From: Candidatus Gallacutalibacter pullistercoris
Lineage (GTDB): Bacteria; Bacillota; Clostridia; Oscillospirales; Acutalibacteraceae
NCBI GenBank assembly: GCA_018710915.1
Contig: DVIY01000220.1
Span: 1-40,069, forward strand
Direction: 5' to 3'
Length of the DNA: 40,069 nucleotides
The number at the start of each line of letters is the position of its first letter. Positions within the stretch are counted from its first letter, which is position 1. Below are positions 1-8,700 of this stretch, in pieces. The position numbers and the translations under genes are program-made. The notes below the pieces were generated by a model that had not been told where the DNA came from, ran no database searches, and saw nothing but the letters and a program-made list of their open reading frames with translations.

Positions 1-654
1 GAAGAAACCATCCGTGCAATTCTGGCCAAGATTGGCAAGACCAGCCCCGAAGACGAGCTGAACTGTGGTTCCTGTGGTTATGCTACCTGCCGTGAAAAGG
101 CGATTGCGGTCTATCAGAACAAAGCAGAGCTGACCATGTGCGTGCCGTATATGAAGGAGCGTGCTGAGTCCCTCTCCAATTATGTGCTGAGTGAAACCCC
201 AAATGTCACGATTATCGTGGACGAAGAAATGAACATCGTGGAATTCAACCGCGCAGCAGAAGAAACCTTTGGCCTTACCCGCCACGAGGCATTGGAAAAA
301 TGCCTGTATGAGATCATCGATTCCTCCGACTTCCAGTATGTGTTTGAAACGGGTGAGTCCATTATCGATAAGAAAGTGGAATATCCGCAGTACGGCATAA
401 CTACCATGCAGAATCTGATTTATATCGGTAAGGAAAAGCTGGTCATGGGCATCTTCCGTGATATTACAAAGGAAGTTGCTGCTCAGGAAAACACCTACCG
501 CCTGCGTGAAGAAACCATGGAAATGGCACAGAAGGTCATCGATAAGCAGATGGTAGCTGCACAGCAGATTGCCAGCCTGCTGGGTGAGACAACGGCCGAA
601 ACCAAGGTTACGCTGACCAAGCTGAGAGACATGATTGTTTTTGATAAGAAATAA
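1..654 (+). CDS. C-terminal part of an [FeFe]-hydrogenase-like Fe-S protein with PAS sensor domain (putative sensory hydrogenase, 5' truncated by window)
   Basis: Open frame continues upstream of the listed ATG at 136 to base 1 (EETIRAILAKIGKTSPEDELNCGSCGYATCREKAIAVYQ...), a CGSCGYxTC Fe-S motif, followed by a PAS-like domain (VTIIVDEEMNIVEFNRAAEETFGLTRHEAL); neighbours are a PP2C phosphatase and a hydrogenase. Confidence 0.8.
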   Translation, partial: EETIRAILAKIGKTSPEDELNCGSCGYATCREKAIAVYQNKAELTMCVPYMKERAESLSNYVLSETPNVTIIVDEEMNIVEFNRAAEETFGLTRHEALEKCLYEIIDSSDFQYVFETGESIIDKKVEYPQYGITTMQNLIYIGKEKLVMGIFRDITKEVAAQENTYRLREETMEMAQKVIDKQMVAAQQIASLLGETTAETKVTLTKLRDMIVFDKK

Positions 655-700
655 GCCAGGCAAAGGTATTGAAAAATTTGGAAAGGTGTGATCCCCAACC

Positions 701-1873
701 ATGAAAATGCATGTGGATGCAGCATACCGGAGCCTGAATAAATATGGAGAAGAACTGTGCGGCGATAAGGTCAAGATTAGCCGTACAGGAAACTCCACCA
801 TCGCAGTACTTGCAGATGGTTTGGGCAGCGGTGTCAAAGCCAATATTCTGTCAACCCTTACCAGCAGTATTATTTCTACCATGCTGGATGAAGGTGCAAC
901 CGTTGAAGAGGCCGTGGAGACCATTGTGAAGACACTTCCTGTGTGCAGTGTGCGCAAGCTGGCCTATTCCACGTTCAGTATTTTGCAGATCAGCGACAAT
1001 GGCGATGCATATCTGGTAGAGTTCGATAACCCGCCCTGCATCTTTATCCGTAATGGAGAAGTACAGGAGCTGGAGCCGGAGTTCCGTCAGGTTGCCGGTA
1101 AAAATATTTCTGAATGCCGTTTTACTGTGCGTCCCGGTGACGTACTGGCGCTGGTAAGTGACGGCATCATTTATGCCGGTGTCGGTCAGGCGCTGAACTT
1201 CGGCTGGAACTGGGATAATGTTTCGTCGTGGCTGGCAAAGGCAACGTTAAAAGAAAAGTCCGCCCCCCGTTTGGCGGCATCTCTTTCACAGGCAGTGAGT
1301 GAATTGTATCTGGACCGTCCCGGAGATGATTCCACCGACCTGGTAATCCGTATTACCCCAAAGAGCGTGGTAAACATGCTTTCCGGACCGCCCGTCAATA
1401 AAGAAGACGACGCGAAGATTGTGCATGATTATATCACTTCTCCCGGAAAACATATTGTCTGCGGCGGTACCAGCGCCAATATTGTAGCCCGTGTGCTGAA
1501 CCGAAAAATTGAAACTTCTTTGAATTATGCCGACCCCAGCCTGCCGCCGGTGGGCAAGATTACAGGCATCGATCTGGTAACCGAGGGTGTGCTGACGTTG
1601 AGCCGTACGGTACAGCTGCTGAAAGACTATGTGGGACATGAAACCGACCCCTTCTATTTCCACAAGCTGGATGAACAGAATGGTGCTGCCATGATTGCCA
1701 AGATGCTGCTTGAAAATTGCACGCATCTGCGCCTGTTCGTGGGTAAAGCCATTAACCCTGCCCATCAAAACCCCGGTTTGCCGGCTGATTTGAGCATCAA
1801 GATGAAGCTACTCGATGAACTTTGCGGATTGCTGGAGAAGATGGGCAAAACCGTAGAACGGCTGTATTATTGA
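701..1873 (+). CDS. SpoIIE-family PP2C serine/threonine phosphatase
   Basis: ADGLGSGVKA and GDVLALVSDGI ... GDDSTDLVIR motifs of the SpoIIE/PP2C family. Confidence 0.85.
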   Translation: MKMHVDAAYRSLNKYGEELCGDKVKISRTGNSTIAVLADGLGSGVKANILSTLTSSIISTMLDEGATVEEAVETIVKTLPVCSVRKLAYSTFSILQISDNGDAYLVEFDNPPCIFIRNGEVQELEPEFRQVAGKNISECRFTVRPGDVLALVSDGIIYAGVGQALNFGWNWDNVSSWLAKATLKEKSAPRLAASLSQAVSELYLDRPGDDSTDLVIRITPKSVVNMLSGPPVNKEDDAKIVHDYITSPGKHIVCGGTSANIVARVLNRKIETSLNYADPSLPPVGKITGIDLVTEGVLTLSRTVQLLKDYVGHETDPFYFHKLDEQNGAAMIAKMLLENCTHLRLFVGKAINPAHQNPGLPADLSIKMKLLDELCGLLEKMGKTVERLYY

Positions 1874-1884
1874 GATCAGAGCCG

Positions 1885-1911
1885 GGGGAGGTGCGAGTGC
1901 ACGCCCTCCCC
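1885..1911 (+). terminator. Hairpin after PP2C gene (possible weak terminator/processing site)
   Basis: GGGGAG-GTGC gagt GCAC-(bulge)-CTCCCC hairpin; only a short T-containing tail. Confidence 0.35.
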
Positions 1912-1986
1912 TTCTATCAAGCCGGAGTCATAGATAAAAATTCAAGAAAATTCCGGTAGATTTTTGTTTAGAGAAAGGATCAGAGT

Positions 1987-3426
1987 ATGCAGTACGATAA
2001 CGACGCGAAACAGTTAAAGTATCGGGTATTGAAAATCGTCGCCGAAAACGAGTTTAAGGGGACGCTGGAGGAAAATCTCGACCAGATTCCCTATGATGTG
2101 ATTCCCGGCCCCCTGCCGGAGTTCCGCTGCTGTATTTACCGCGAGCGCGAAATCATCCGCGAGCGTATGACCGCAGCCAGAGGTATCACCCTGCCGCATC
2201 AGACCGAAAACGGCATTGTCGGCGTGCTTCCCGCCGCCTGCGAGGGCTGCCCCATCAGCCGCTTTACCGTGACCGATAACTGCCAGCGCTGTCTGGCCAA
2301 AAAGTGCCAGGCTGCCTGTCCCTTTGGCGCCATTTCCGTTACCGGACGCGGCGCATATATTGACCCCAATAAATGCCGTGAGTGCGGCCGCTGTGCAGAA
2401 GCCTGCCCTTATCACGCAATTTCTGACACCATGCGTCCCTGTCTGCGTGCCTGCCCGGTAGACGCCATCATCATGGACGAAAACAAGCAGGCTGCCATCG
2501 ACTATTCCAAGTGCATCAGCTGTGGTGCATGTACCAAGAACTGCCCCTTCGGTGCAATTACCGACCGTTCCTACATTGTAAATGTCATTGACCTGATTAA
2601 GAGCGATACACCGGTTTATGCAGTGTTTGCTCCGGCAATCGAGGGTCACTTCGGCTCAGCAAATGTTGGTATGCTGAAAGCAGCCCTGAAAAAGCTGGGC
2701 TTCACCGATGCCGTAGAAGTTTCCCTCGGCGCAGACGCCACTTCTTACCACGAGGCGCATGAGCTGGTAGAAGCTGTCGAAAGCCACACCAAGCTCACCA
2801 CTTCCTGCTGCCCGGCATTTGTAGATATGATTGAGAAGCACTTCCCCAGGGTAGTTCCCTATATTTCGAAAACCGCTTCCCCCATGACGATGACCGTCCG
2901 TTATCTCAAGGCAGAAAACCCGGATATCAAGGTTGTCTTCATCGGGCCGTGCATCGCCAAGAAGCTGGAAGCCCAGAAGGTGCAGGATACCGCCGATTAT
3001 GTGATTACGTTCGAAGAATTGATTGCCATGTTTGATGCCCAGGGGATTAACCCGGCTGATATGGCAGACAACGAGCAGGACGGCAGCCTTGCCGGCAAGA
3101 ACTTTGCTGTCAGCGGCGGCGTAAGCGCAGCAGTAGCACAGGTTCTGGATGAAGAAGGTATTGAACTCCCGTTCACCTGTGTGAAGTGCAACGGTGCTGC
3201 TGAGTGCAAGAAGGCCCTGATGCTCCTGAATGCGGGGCGGTTTAAGGACGATATGATTGAAGGTATGGCCTGTGAAGGCGGCTGTGTTTCTGGTCCTGGC
3301 GGCGTAGAAACGCCTCTGCGCTTGAAGAAGAACCGCGCCAAGCTGCTGTCAGAAGCGGACAGCCGTGGAGTGGTGGAAAACTTCAAACAGCACGATTTCA
3401 GCAAAATCAATATGGAGCAGCGCTGA
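1987..3426 (+). CDS. Monomeric [FeFe] hydrogenase (group B-like) with ferredoxin-type 4Fe-4S domains
   Basis: H-cluster motifs TSCCPAF, IGPCIAKK, MACEGGCVSGPGG; N-terminal CxxCxxxCP clusters. Confidence 0.9.
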   Translation: MQYDNDAKQLKYRVLKIVAENEFKGTLEENLDQIPYDVIPGPLPEFRCCIYREREIIRERMTAARGITLPHQTENGIVGVLPAACEGCPISRFTVTDNCQRCLAKKCQAACPFGAISVTGRGAYIDPNKCRECGRCAEACPYHAISDTMRPCLRACPVDAIIMDENKQAAIDYSKCISCGACTKNCPFGAITDRSYIVNVIDLIKSDTPVYAVFAPAIEGHFGSANVGMLKAALKKLGFTDAVEVSLGADATSYHEAHELVEAVESHTKLTTSCCPAFVDMIEKHFPRVVPYISKTASPMTMTVRYLKAENPDIKVVFIGPCIAKKLEAQKVQDTADYVITFEELIAMFDAQGINPADMADNEQDGSLAGKNFAVSGGVSAAVAQVLDEEGIELPFTCVKCNGAAECKKALMLLNAGRFKDDMIEGMACEGGCVSGPGGVETPLRLKKNRAKLLSEADSRGVVENFKQHDFSKINMEQR

Positions 3427-3446
3427 TTCCAGCGGTTCCGTTCTTT

Positions 3447-3490
3447 CATGCCGCAGCTTACAGGCTGCGGCATGATTCTTTTTCTTCTTT
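3447..3490 (+). terminator. Intrinsic terminator after hydrogenase
   Basis: CATGCCGCAG cttacagg CTGCGGCATG perfect 10-bp stem followed by ATTCTTTTTCTTCTTTTTT. Confidence 0.9.
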
Positions 3491-3512
3491 TTTCGAATAT
3501 TGAGAAGGGTAC

Positions 3513-3541
3513 TTGACAAACAGAAAAAATAGATATATGAT
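3513..3541 (+). promoter_or_regulatory. SigmaA-type promoter for ABC transporter operon
   Basis: TTGACA (3513-3518), 17-bp spacer, TATGAT (3536-3541). Confidence 0.75.
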
Positions 3542-3615
3542 TGCACTAATTCAGTAATACAATCACACAATTGCGAAATTGCTTCAAAAAGTTCGCGAAA
3601 AAAGGAGTGTGAATT

Positions 3616-4551
3616 ATGGCAGCAATTGAGGCAAAGGGGCTAACCAAATCCTACGACAAAACGCTGGCGCTGAAAAGCCTGACGTTGGAAGTGCCAGAAG
3701 GCGGCGTGTGCGGCTTTTTGGGGCCGAATGGCGCTGGAAAAACCACTGCGGTCAAGCTGTTTAACGGCCTTCTGACCCCAACAGGCGGTGAGTGTTCTGT
3801 GATGGGGTTCCGTCCTGAAAAAGAAGCAGAAAAGGTGCATGCGGTCTCTGGTGTGATGACCGAAACGGCACGGATGTATGGCCAGCTTACTGGCCTTGAA
3901 AACTTGTGTTTTTTTGGAGAAACGGCGGGTATGAGCCGGGGGGATGCCCGGCAGCGTGCGGGGGAGCTGCTGCGCTGGCTGGACCTGTGGGAGGCACGCG
4001 ACCGAAAAGCCTCTGCCTATTCTACGGGCATGATGCAGCGGCTTTCTTTGGCAAGGGCATTGATGCACCGGCCCCGTGTTCTGTTCCTGGATGAACCAAC
4101 AAGCGGTTTGGACCCGGAGTCCGCCCAGATGGTCAATAACCTGATTACTGACCTGGCAAAACAGGAGGGAACCACTGTATTTTTGTGTACGCATCAGCTG
4201 CGGTATGCACAGGATATCTGTACACTGTATGGACTGATTGATAAAGGGATGCTGCTGGCCTGCGGCGGATTTGAAGAACTCTGGAAGCAAGCTGGATGCC
4301 GCATCTGGGCAGGCTTCCGTCTAAAAGATGGTGTACATCCACAGGGCGGGTTTGAGCAGAAAGACGGTTGGTGGCGTTTGGCTGTCGATTCAGAAGAAGA
4401 AATGCCTGAAATCCTGCGCGCTCTGGTACAGCAGAATCTGGATATTTACGAAGCCCGGCTGTTCCACCCCGAGCTGGAAGAGGTCTATTTCCGGTTCCTG
4501 CAAAAGGCAGAAGCAGAAAACGGGGAAGGAGGCAGGGGAAATGAAAATTGA
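3616..4551 (+). CDS. ABC transporter ATP-binding protein
   Basis: Walker A GPNGAGKTT, signature-like YSTGMMQRLSLARAL, Walker B VLFLDEPTSGLDP; RBS aaaggagtg. Confidence 0.95.
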   Translation: MAAIEAKGLTKSYDKTLALKSLTLEVPEGGVCGFLGPNGAGKTTAVKLFNGLLTPTGGECSVMGFRPEKEAEKVHAVSGVMTETARMYGQLTGLENLCFFGETAGMSRGDARQRAGELLRWLDLWEARDRKASAYSTGMMQRLSLARALMHRPRVLFLDEPTSGLDPESAQMVNNLITDLAKQEGTTVFLCTHQLRYAQDICTLYGLIDKGMLLACGGFEELWKQAGCRIWAGFRLKDGVHPQGGFEQKDGWWRLAVDSEEEMPEILRALVQQNLDIYEARLFHPELEEVYFRFLQKAEAENGEGGRGNEN

Positions 4552-5350
4552 TATAAAGGCGACAGCTGGGCAAAAAGCCCTGATGCGGAAAGATTTCGCC
4601 GAGGTTTGGAAAACACCCATGCTGCGCAACACGCTGCTGGCGCTGCCAGCTATCCTGATGGTTGTCATGCCGGTAATGTTTTTGCTGGTCGCCTATTTTG
4701 CCCCGATGGAACAGATGAACGGTATGGATGAAATCCTCGCGCTTTTGCCGGAAAAAGCACAGAGCCTGAATGAGAGGCAGATGATGTTTTATACCATGAC
4801 CACCATGATGGCACCCATGTTTTTTCTCATGATTCCGCTGATGAGCTCCACTGTTACAGCATCCAGCTCATTTGTTGGGGAGAAAGAGCGCGGCACCATC
4901 GAAACCCTGTTGCTTACGCCGATGACTGTGCGCCAGATTTTTCGCGCCAAGGTGGAAATGTGCGTGCGCCTTTCGCTGCTGGTGACAGGTATTTCACTGG
5001 TATTGTTTGCAATTACAGCACTTGTGGGAAATGTAATTTTGGAGATGCCTTTCTGGTTTGACTGGAGCTGGGTAGTGCTGGTCGTTTTGCTGGCCCCGGC
5101 GCTTACGGTTTTTGGCGTGGTATTCATGGTACTGGTTTCCGGCCGTTCCAAAAGCTATATGGAAGCCATGCAGACTTCTGGTTATGTAGTCCTGCCTATT
5201 ATTTTGCTGTTTATCGGACAGTTTACCGGTTTGTTTGTGCTGGGGGCAGTGGTACTGCTGGTGGTTGCAGCAGTGGTGATTCTTCTCGATGCCTTCCTGT
5301 TCCGCATTGCCAGTGGATTGTTTACGGCTGAAAAGCTTTTGAAAAAATAA
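4541..5350 (+). CDS. ABC-2 type transporter permease
   Basis: ATG at 4541 overlaps upstream stop, RBS ggaggcagggga; multiple hydrophobic segments, SSSFVGEKERGTIETLLLTP motif of ABC-2 permeases. Confidence 0.9.
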   Translation: MKIDIKATAGQKALMRKDFAEVWKTPMLRNTLLALPAILMVVMPVMFLLVAYFAPMEQMNGMDEILALLPEKAQSLNERQMMFYTMTTMMAPMFFLMIPLMSSTVTASSSFVGEKERGTIETLLLTPMTVRQIFRAKVEMCVRLSLLVTGISLVLFAITALVGNVILEMPFWFDWSWVVLVVLLAPALTVFGVVFMVLVSGRSKSYMEAMQTSGYVVLPIILLFIGQFTGLFVLGAVVLLVVAAVVILLDAFLFRIASGLFTAEKLLKK

Positions 5351-5389
5351 TACCCCGCAAAGCGAGTGGGGGGAAGGAGATATTGGTTC

Positions 5390-6214
5390 ATGTATGCAGA
5401 CCTTCATTGCCATACCATGCGTTCAGACGGCGCTGTTTTGCCCGAAGAGCTGGTGCGGCTGGCTGCCGCACGGAAGCTTCCGGTGGTGGCTATTACCGAC
5501 CATGATACCCTTTCCGGTACACCGGAATTGATCGTGTTGGGGGAATCCCTCGGGGTGCGAGTGGTTCCCGGTGTAGAGCTTTCTACCCGTGACCCCAAAA
5601 CCGGCCGTAAAGCGCATATCCTCGTATATGGTATCCAAAACCCGGAGCCGGTTTCTGCCCTTTGTGAAGAAATCTGCCGCAGCCGTCAGGCAGCAGGTCA
5701 AATTATGCTGGAGAAAACCCAGAAGTATTATCCCATCCCCGCCGAGATGGTGGAGCGCTGGGCGCAGTACTCTCCGGCGCTGTTCAAACAGCATATTATG
5801 TTGGCGCTGATGAGCGCAGGGTATACTGACATCATGTACGGACCCCTGTTTCGGGAGCTTTTTGATTCCAAAAAAGGGCTGGCTTACAGCCCTGTGACCT
5901 ATCCCGACGTCCATGAAGCCCTGCAAGTAGTGCGCGCTTCCGGGGGAATTCCCGTGCTGGCACATCCCAGTGAGTATGGCAGCCAGGCGCTTTTGCAGGA
6001 GCTGGCCGCTTCCGGCGAGATTGATGGCGTCGAAGTATGGCATCCCCGCAATCCGGAAGAAGAAATTCCTGTTTTTATAGAAACAGCGGAAAAATATGGG
6101 CTGCTCATGACCGGCGGAACCGATTTTCACGGAGGAAACACGATAAGATGTTTGCCGCTGGGGTATTCCACTACACCAAAAGAGCATTGGGAACGTCTGG
6201 CGGAAAGGCTGTGA
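5390..6214 (+). CDS. PHP-domain phosphoesterase (TrpH-like)
   Basis: DLHCHTMRSDG, AITDHDTLSG, TGGTDFHGG; RBS ggaaggaga upstream of ATG 5390. Confidence 0.9.
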   Translation: MYADLHCHTMRSDGAVLPEELVRLAAARKLPVVAITDHDTLSGTPELIVLGESLGVRVVPGVELSTRDPKTGRKAHILVYGIQNPEPVSALCEEICRSRQAAGQIMLEKTQKYYPIPAEMVERWAQYSPALFKQHIMLALMSAGYTDIMYGPLFRELFDSKKGLAYSPVTYPDVHEALQVVRASGGIPVLAHPSEYGSQALLQELAASGEIDGVEVWHPRNPEEEIPVFIETAEKYGLLMTGGTDFHGGNTIRCLPLGYSTTPKEHWERLAERL

Positions 6215-6318
6215 GAAAACCTTTGCGTTTTGTCGAAAGCTGATATATAATATAAAGAATGTCAGATTGCAGAACTGTTTGGACAATCCGGCTGAAAAAG
6301 AATTGGAGGACGAAAAGA

Positions 6319-6567
6319 ATGCAGTATACGTATAAGACCAAAGGAACCTGTTCTTCCCAGATTATTCTGGATGTGGAAAACGGTGTTATCAATGAAGTGA
6401 AATTTGTCGGCGGATGCAACGGCAACACCAAGGGTATCAGCGCACTGGTAAAGGGGATGAAAGCTGACGATGTAATCGCTCGTTGTGAAGGAATTCGCTG
6501 CGGTTTCAAGCCCACTTCCTGCCCTGACCAGCTGGCACAGGCGTTGCGTGCTATCGAAAAGAATTAA
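6319..6567 (+). CDS. TSCPD-domain small protein (TIGR03905-like)
   Basis: MQYTYKTKGTCSSQIILDVENGVINEVKFVGGCNGNTKGISALVKGM...GFKPTSCPDQLAQAL; RBS ggagga. Confidence 0.9.
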   Translation: MQYTYKTKGTCSSQIILDVENGVINEVKFVGGCNGNTKGISALVKGMKADDVIARCEGIRCGFKPTSCPDQLAQALRAIEKN

Positions 6568-6579
6568 AAGCGATTGGGT

Positions 6580-6609
6580 GGCCTGCCGGTTCTGGCGGGC
6601 CGTCTTTTT
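6580..6609 (+). terminator. Intrinsic terminator after TSCPD gene
   Basis: GGCCTGCCGG ttc TGGCGGGCC hairpin (with G-T) followed by gTCTTTTTG. Confidence 0.75.
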
Positions 6610-6652
6610 GTAATCTGTTTATAGGGAATACGTATTTGGAGAGGGCAGGAAC

Positions 6653-6825
6653 ATGAAGAGGATATACAGAATCCTCCCCTTTTTACCGCATCTGGATATA
6701 TTCTGAGGTTTATAATAGGACTGATTTTTCAAATGGTATTGATGCAGGTAGAGGGAGTTCCAATCATTATCTGGACTGCGGCAATCTTCTGCTCTGTTTT
6801 CAGGTGCAGTAGTGTCTACCATTAA
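6653..6825 (+). pseudogene. Possible frameshifted small membrane protein remnant
   Basis: ATG preceded by ggagagggcagg; MKRIYRILPF then out of frame at a T5 run; the alternate frame gives TASGYILRFIIGLIFQMVLMQVEGVPIIIWTAAIFCSVFRCSSVYH*. Confidence 0.3.
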
Positions 6826-6854
6826 AAAAGAGGAAAATCATTATCGATAAAGGA

Positions 6855-7625
6855 ATGTGTGGCAATATGAAGCTGTATGAATTCTGTTTCAGCCCGACTG
6901 GAGGAAGCTTGAAGGTTTCAGAAATTTTGAGCCGGGCATGGGACTGTGAAAAGGTATTCGTCGATTTGACCCGGCAGGAAGGAAGCTACCCGGTACCGGG
7001 AAAAGAGGATGTCTGCATTGTGACAGCGCCTTCTTACAGTGGGCGTGTGCCTGCCCCGGAGGCTGAACGGCTGCAAAAGCTTTCGGGTAATGGGGCTGCC
7101 GCCGTATTGGTGACGGTGTACGGCAACCGCGCATTTGAAGATACGTTGATTGAGATGAAAGATTTGCTGATGCAGGCCGGTTTTCACTGTGCAGCGGCAG
7201 TAGCGGCAATTGCAGAGCACTCCATTATGCGGGAGGTAGCGGCAGGCCGTCCGGATGCACAGGATGAAGCCGAATTGGAAGATTTTGGCCGCCAGATCCG
7301 CTGCGTGCTGGAAGAAGGACGTGGGGCAGAGAGTGTGCAGGTTCCAGGAAACCATCCATATCGTGAAACGCATGCTTCTGCGCTCAAACCGGCAGCAAAC
7401 AAAAGCTGTGTCCGCTGCGGCGCTTGTGCCGCGCAGTGCCCGGCGGGGGCGATTTCCAAAGAAGATCCCACACAAACCGATACAGAGCGCTGTTTTGCCT
7501 GTATGCGCTGTATAAAGATATGTCCTCATCATGCCCGTACATTGGATGCCGGTGTGCTTGCTGCATTGACACAGCGGCTGGAAAAAGCCTGTGCAGGCCG
7601 CAAGGAAAACGAGCTGTTTTTATAA
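6855..7625 (+). CDS. EFR1-family flavodoxin/ferredoxin fusion protein
   Basis: FSPTGGSLKVSEIL flavodoxin-like start, YGNRAFEDTL, two CxxCxxxCP clusters (CVRCGACAAQCP, CFACMRCIKICP). Confidence 0.9.
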   Translation: MCGNMKLYEFCFSPTGGSLKVSEILSRAWDCEKVFVDLTRQEGSYPVPGKEDVCIVTAPSYSGRVPAPEAERLQKLSGNGAAAVLVTVYGNRAFEDTLIEMKDLLMQAGFHCAAAVAAIAEHSIMREVAAGRPDAQDEAELEDFGRQIRCVLEEGRGAESVQVPGNHPYRETHASALKPAANKSCVRCGACAAQCPAGAISKEDPTQTDTERCFACMRCIKICPHHARTLDAGVLAALTQRLEKACAGRKENELFL

Positions 7626-7783
7626 AAATATGCAGCCGGCTCCTGCGGGAAACAAGAAAAGCGGATGACTGCCTCAGCAGAAGTGCATCGAACAGTTCGC
7701 CGGAAAAATTCCTTTTTTTGCTTCCAGAACCGGAACTTCTTGACAAACTCGAGTTTGCCTCCACAAAATCATGTATTTTTTTA

Positions 7784-7812
7784 TTGACAAATGGTAACGC
7801 TTCTATTATAAT
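7784..7812 (+). promoter_or_regulatory. Consensus sigmaA promoter for yceD-rpmF
   Basis: TTGACA (7784-7789), 17 bp, TATAAT (7807-7812). Confidence 0.9.
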
Positions 7813-7857
7813 AATTCCTGATGTTTTTCATCAAATGCTTTTTTGGAGTTGTGCCCA

Positions 7858-8352
7858 ATGCTGCTGGATTTAAGAAAAGTATTCGTAGAAGAAATAAAAG
7901 AGCTTCCCTTTTCCGGAACCTTTGATCTTTCGGATACGGAAATCAGTGGCAGTTACCCCTTTGTAACGCCCATCATCTACTCCGGAACGGTGAAAGGCTT
8001 TGCGGGTGAGGCACAGATGGAAGCAGAAGTTTCCTTCACGTTTGAAATCCCCTGTGACCGCTGCACAGAGATGCTCCGCCGGGAATACCGGTATCATTTT
8101 TCTCACATGCTGGTGCGTACGTTGAATCAGGAGGATAACGACGACTACATTTTGGTAGAAGATGAAAAGCTCGATGTGGACGAGCTTCTGCGGGCAGATA
8201 TCCTGCTGGAACTTCCCACAAAATTCCTGTGCAAACCAGATTGCAAGGGATTGTGCAGCCAGTGCGGCCAGAATCTGAATCTGGGCGAATGTGACTGCGA
8301 TAAACGTCGGATAGATCCTCGTCTGGAGGTTCTTCAACAACTGATACAATAG
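7858..8352 (+). CDS. yceD: YceD/DUF177 family protein
   Basis: VSFTFEIPCDRCTE ... KFLCKPDCKGLCSQCGQNLNLGECDC; located directly before rpmF. Confidence 0.9.
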   Translation: MLLDLRKVFVEEIKELPFSGTFDLSDTEISGSYPFVTPIIYSGTVKGFAGEAQMEAEVSFTFEIPCDRCTEMLRREYRYHFSHMLVRTLNQEDNDDYILVEDEKLDVDELLRADILLELPTKFLCKPDCKGLCSQCGQNLNLGECDCDKRRIDPRLEVLQQLIQ

Positions 8353-8379
8353 TGAATTCATATAAGGAGGTGCTGAACG

Positions 8380-8562
8380 ATGGCGGTACCCAAGAGAAAA
8401 GTGTCCAGCGCAAGACAGAACAAGAGACGTTCCAATGTTTGGAAGCTGAGCGCCCCGGCTCTGGCAAAGTGCCCCAAGTGCGGGGAGTACACCACGCCTC
8501 ACAGAGTCTGCGGCAACTGCGGATTCTACAATGGACGGGACGTTCTGAAGAAAGAGGCTTAA
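8380..8562 (+). CDS. rpmF: 50S ribosomal protein L32
   Basis: MAVPKRKVSSARQNKRRSNVWKLSAPALAKCPKCGEYTTPHRVCGNCGFYNGR; RBS aaggaggtg. Confidence 0.98.
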   Translation: MAVPKRKVSSARQNKRRSNVWKLSAPALAKCPKCGEYTTPHRVCGNCGFYNGRDVLKKEA

Positions 8563-8582
8563 TCAGCACCTTTCGCGGAGGG

Positions 8583-8615
8583 ATAGAGAAGGAGGAATCC
8601 TTCTCTATTTTTTTG
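8583..8615 (+). terminator. Intrinsic terminator after rpmF
   Basis: ATAGAGAAGGA GGAA TCCTTCTCTAT perfect 11-bp stem, tetraloop, then T-run. Confidence 0.95.
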
Positions 8616-8700
8616 TATCGGGGAAGGGATGAAAAAAGAGGGCTTTCTTCCTCTTTAAAGTGTGGGCATCAGCTTTGGTGGAATCCGTAAGTTTTTGGAA

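Noticed and set aside
3541-3600. Repeated AATTGC/GCGAA motifs upstream of the ABC transporter as an operator
   Set aside because: Short, imperfect and AT-rich; no adjacent regulator gene, so not distinguishable from chance.
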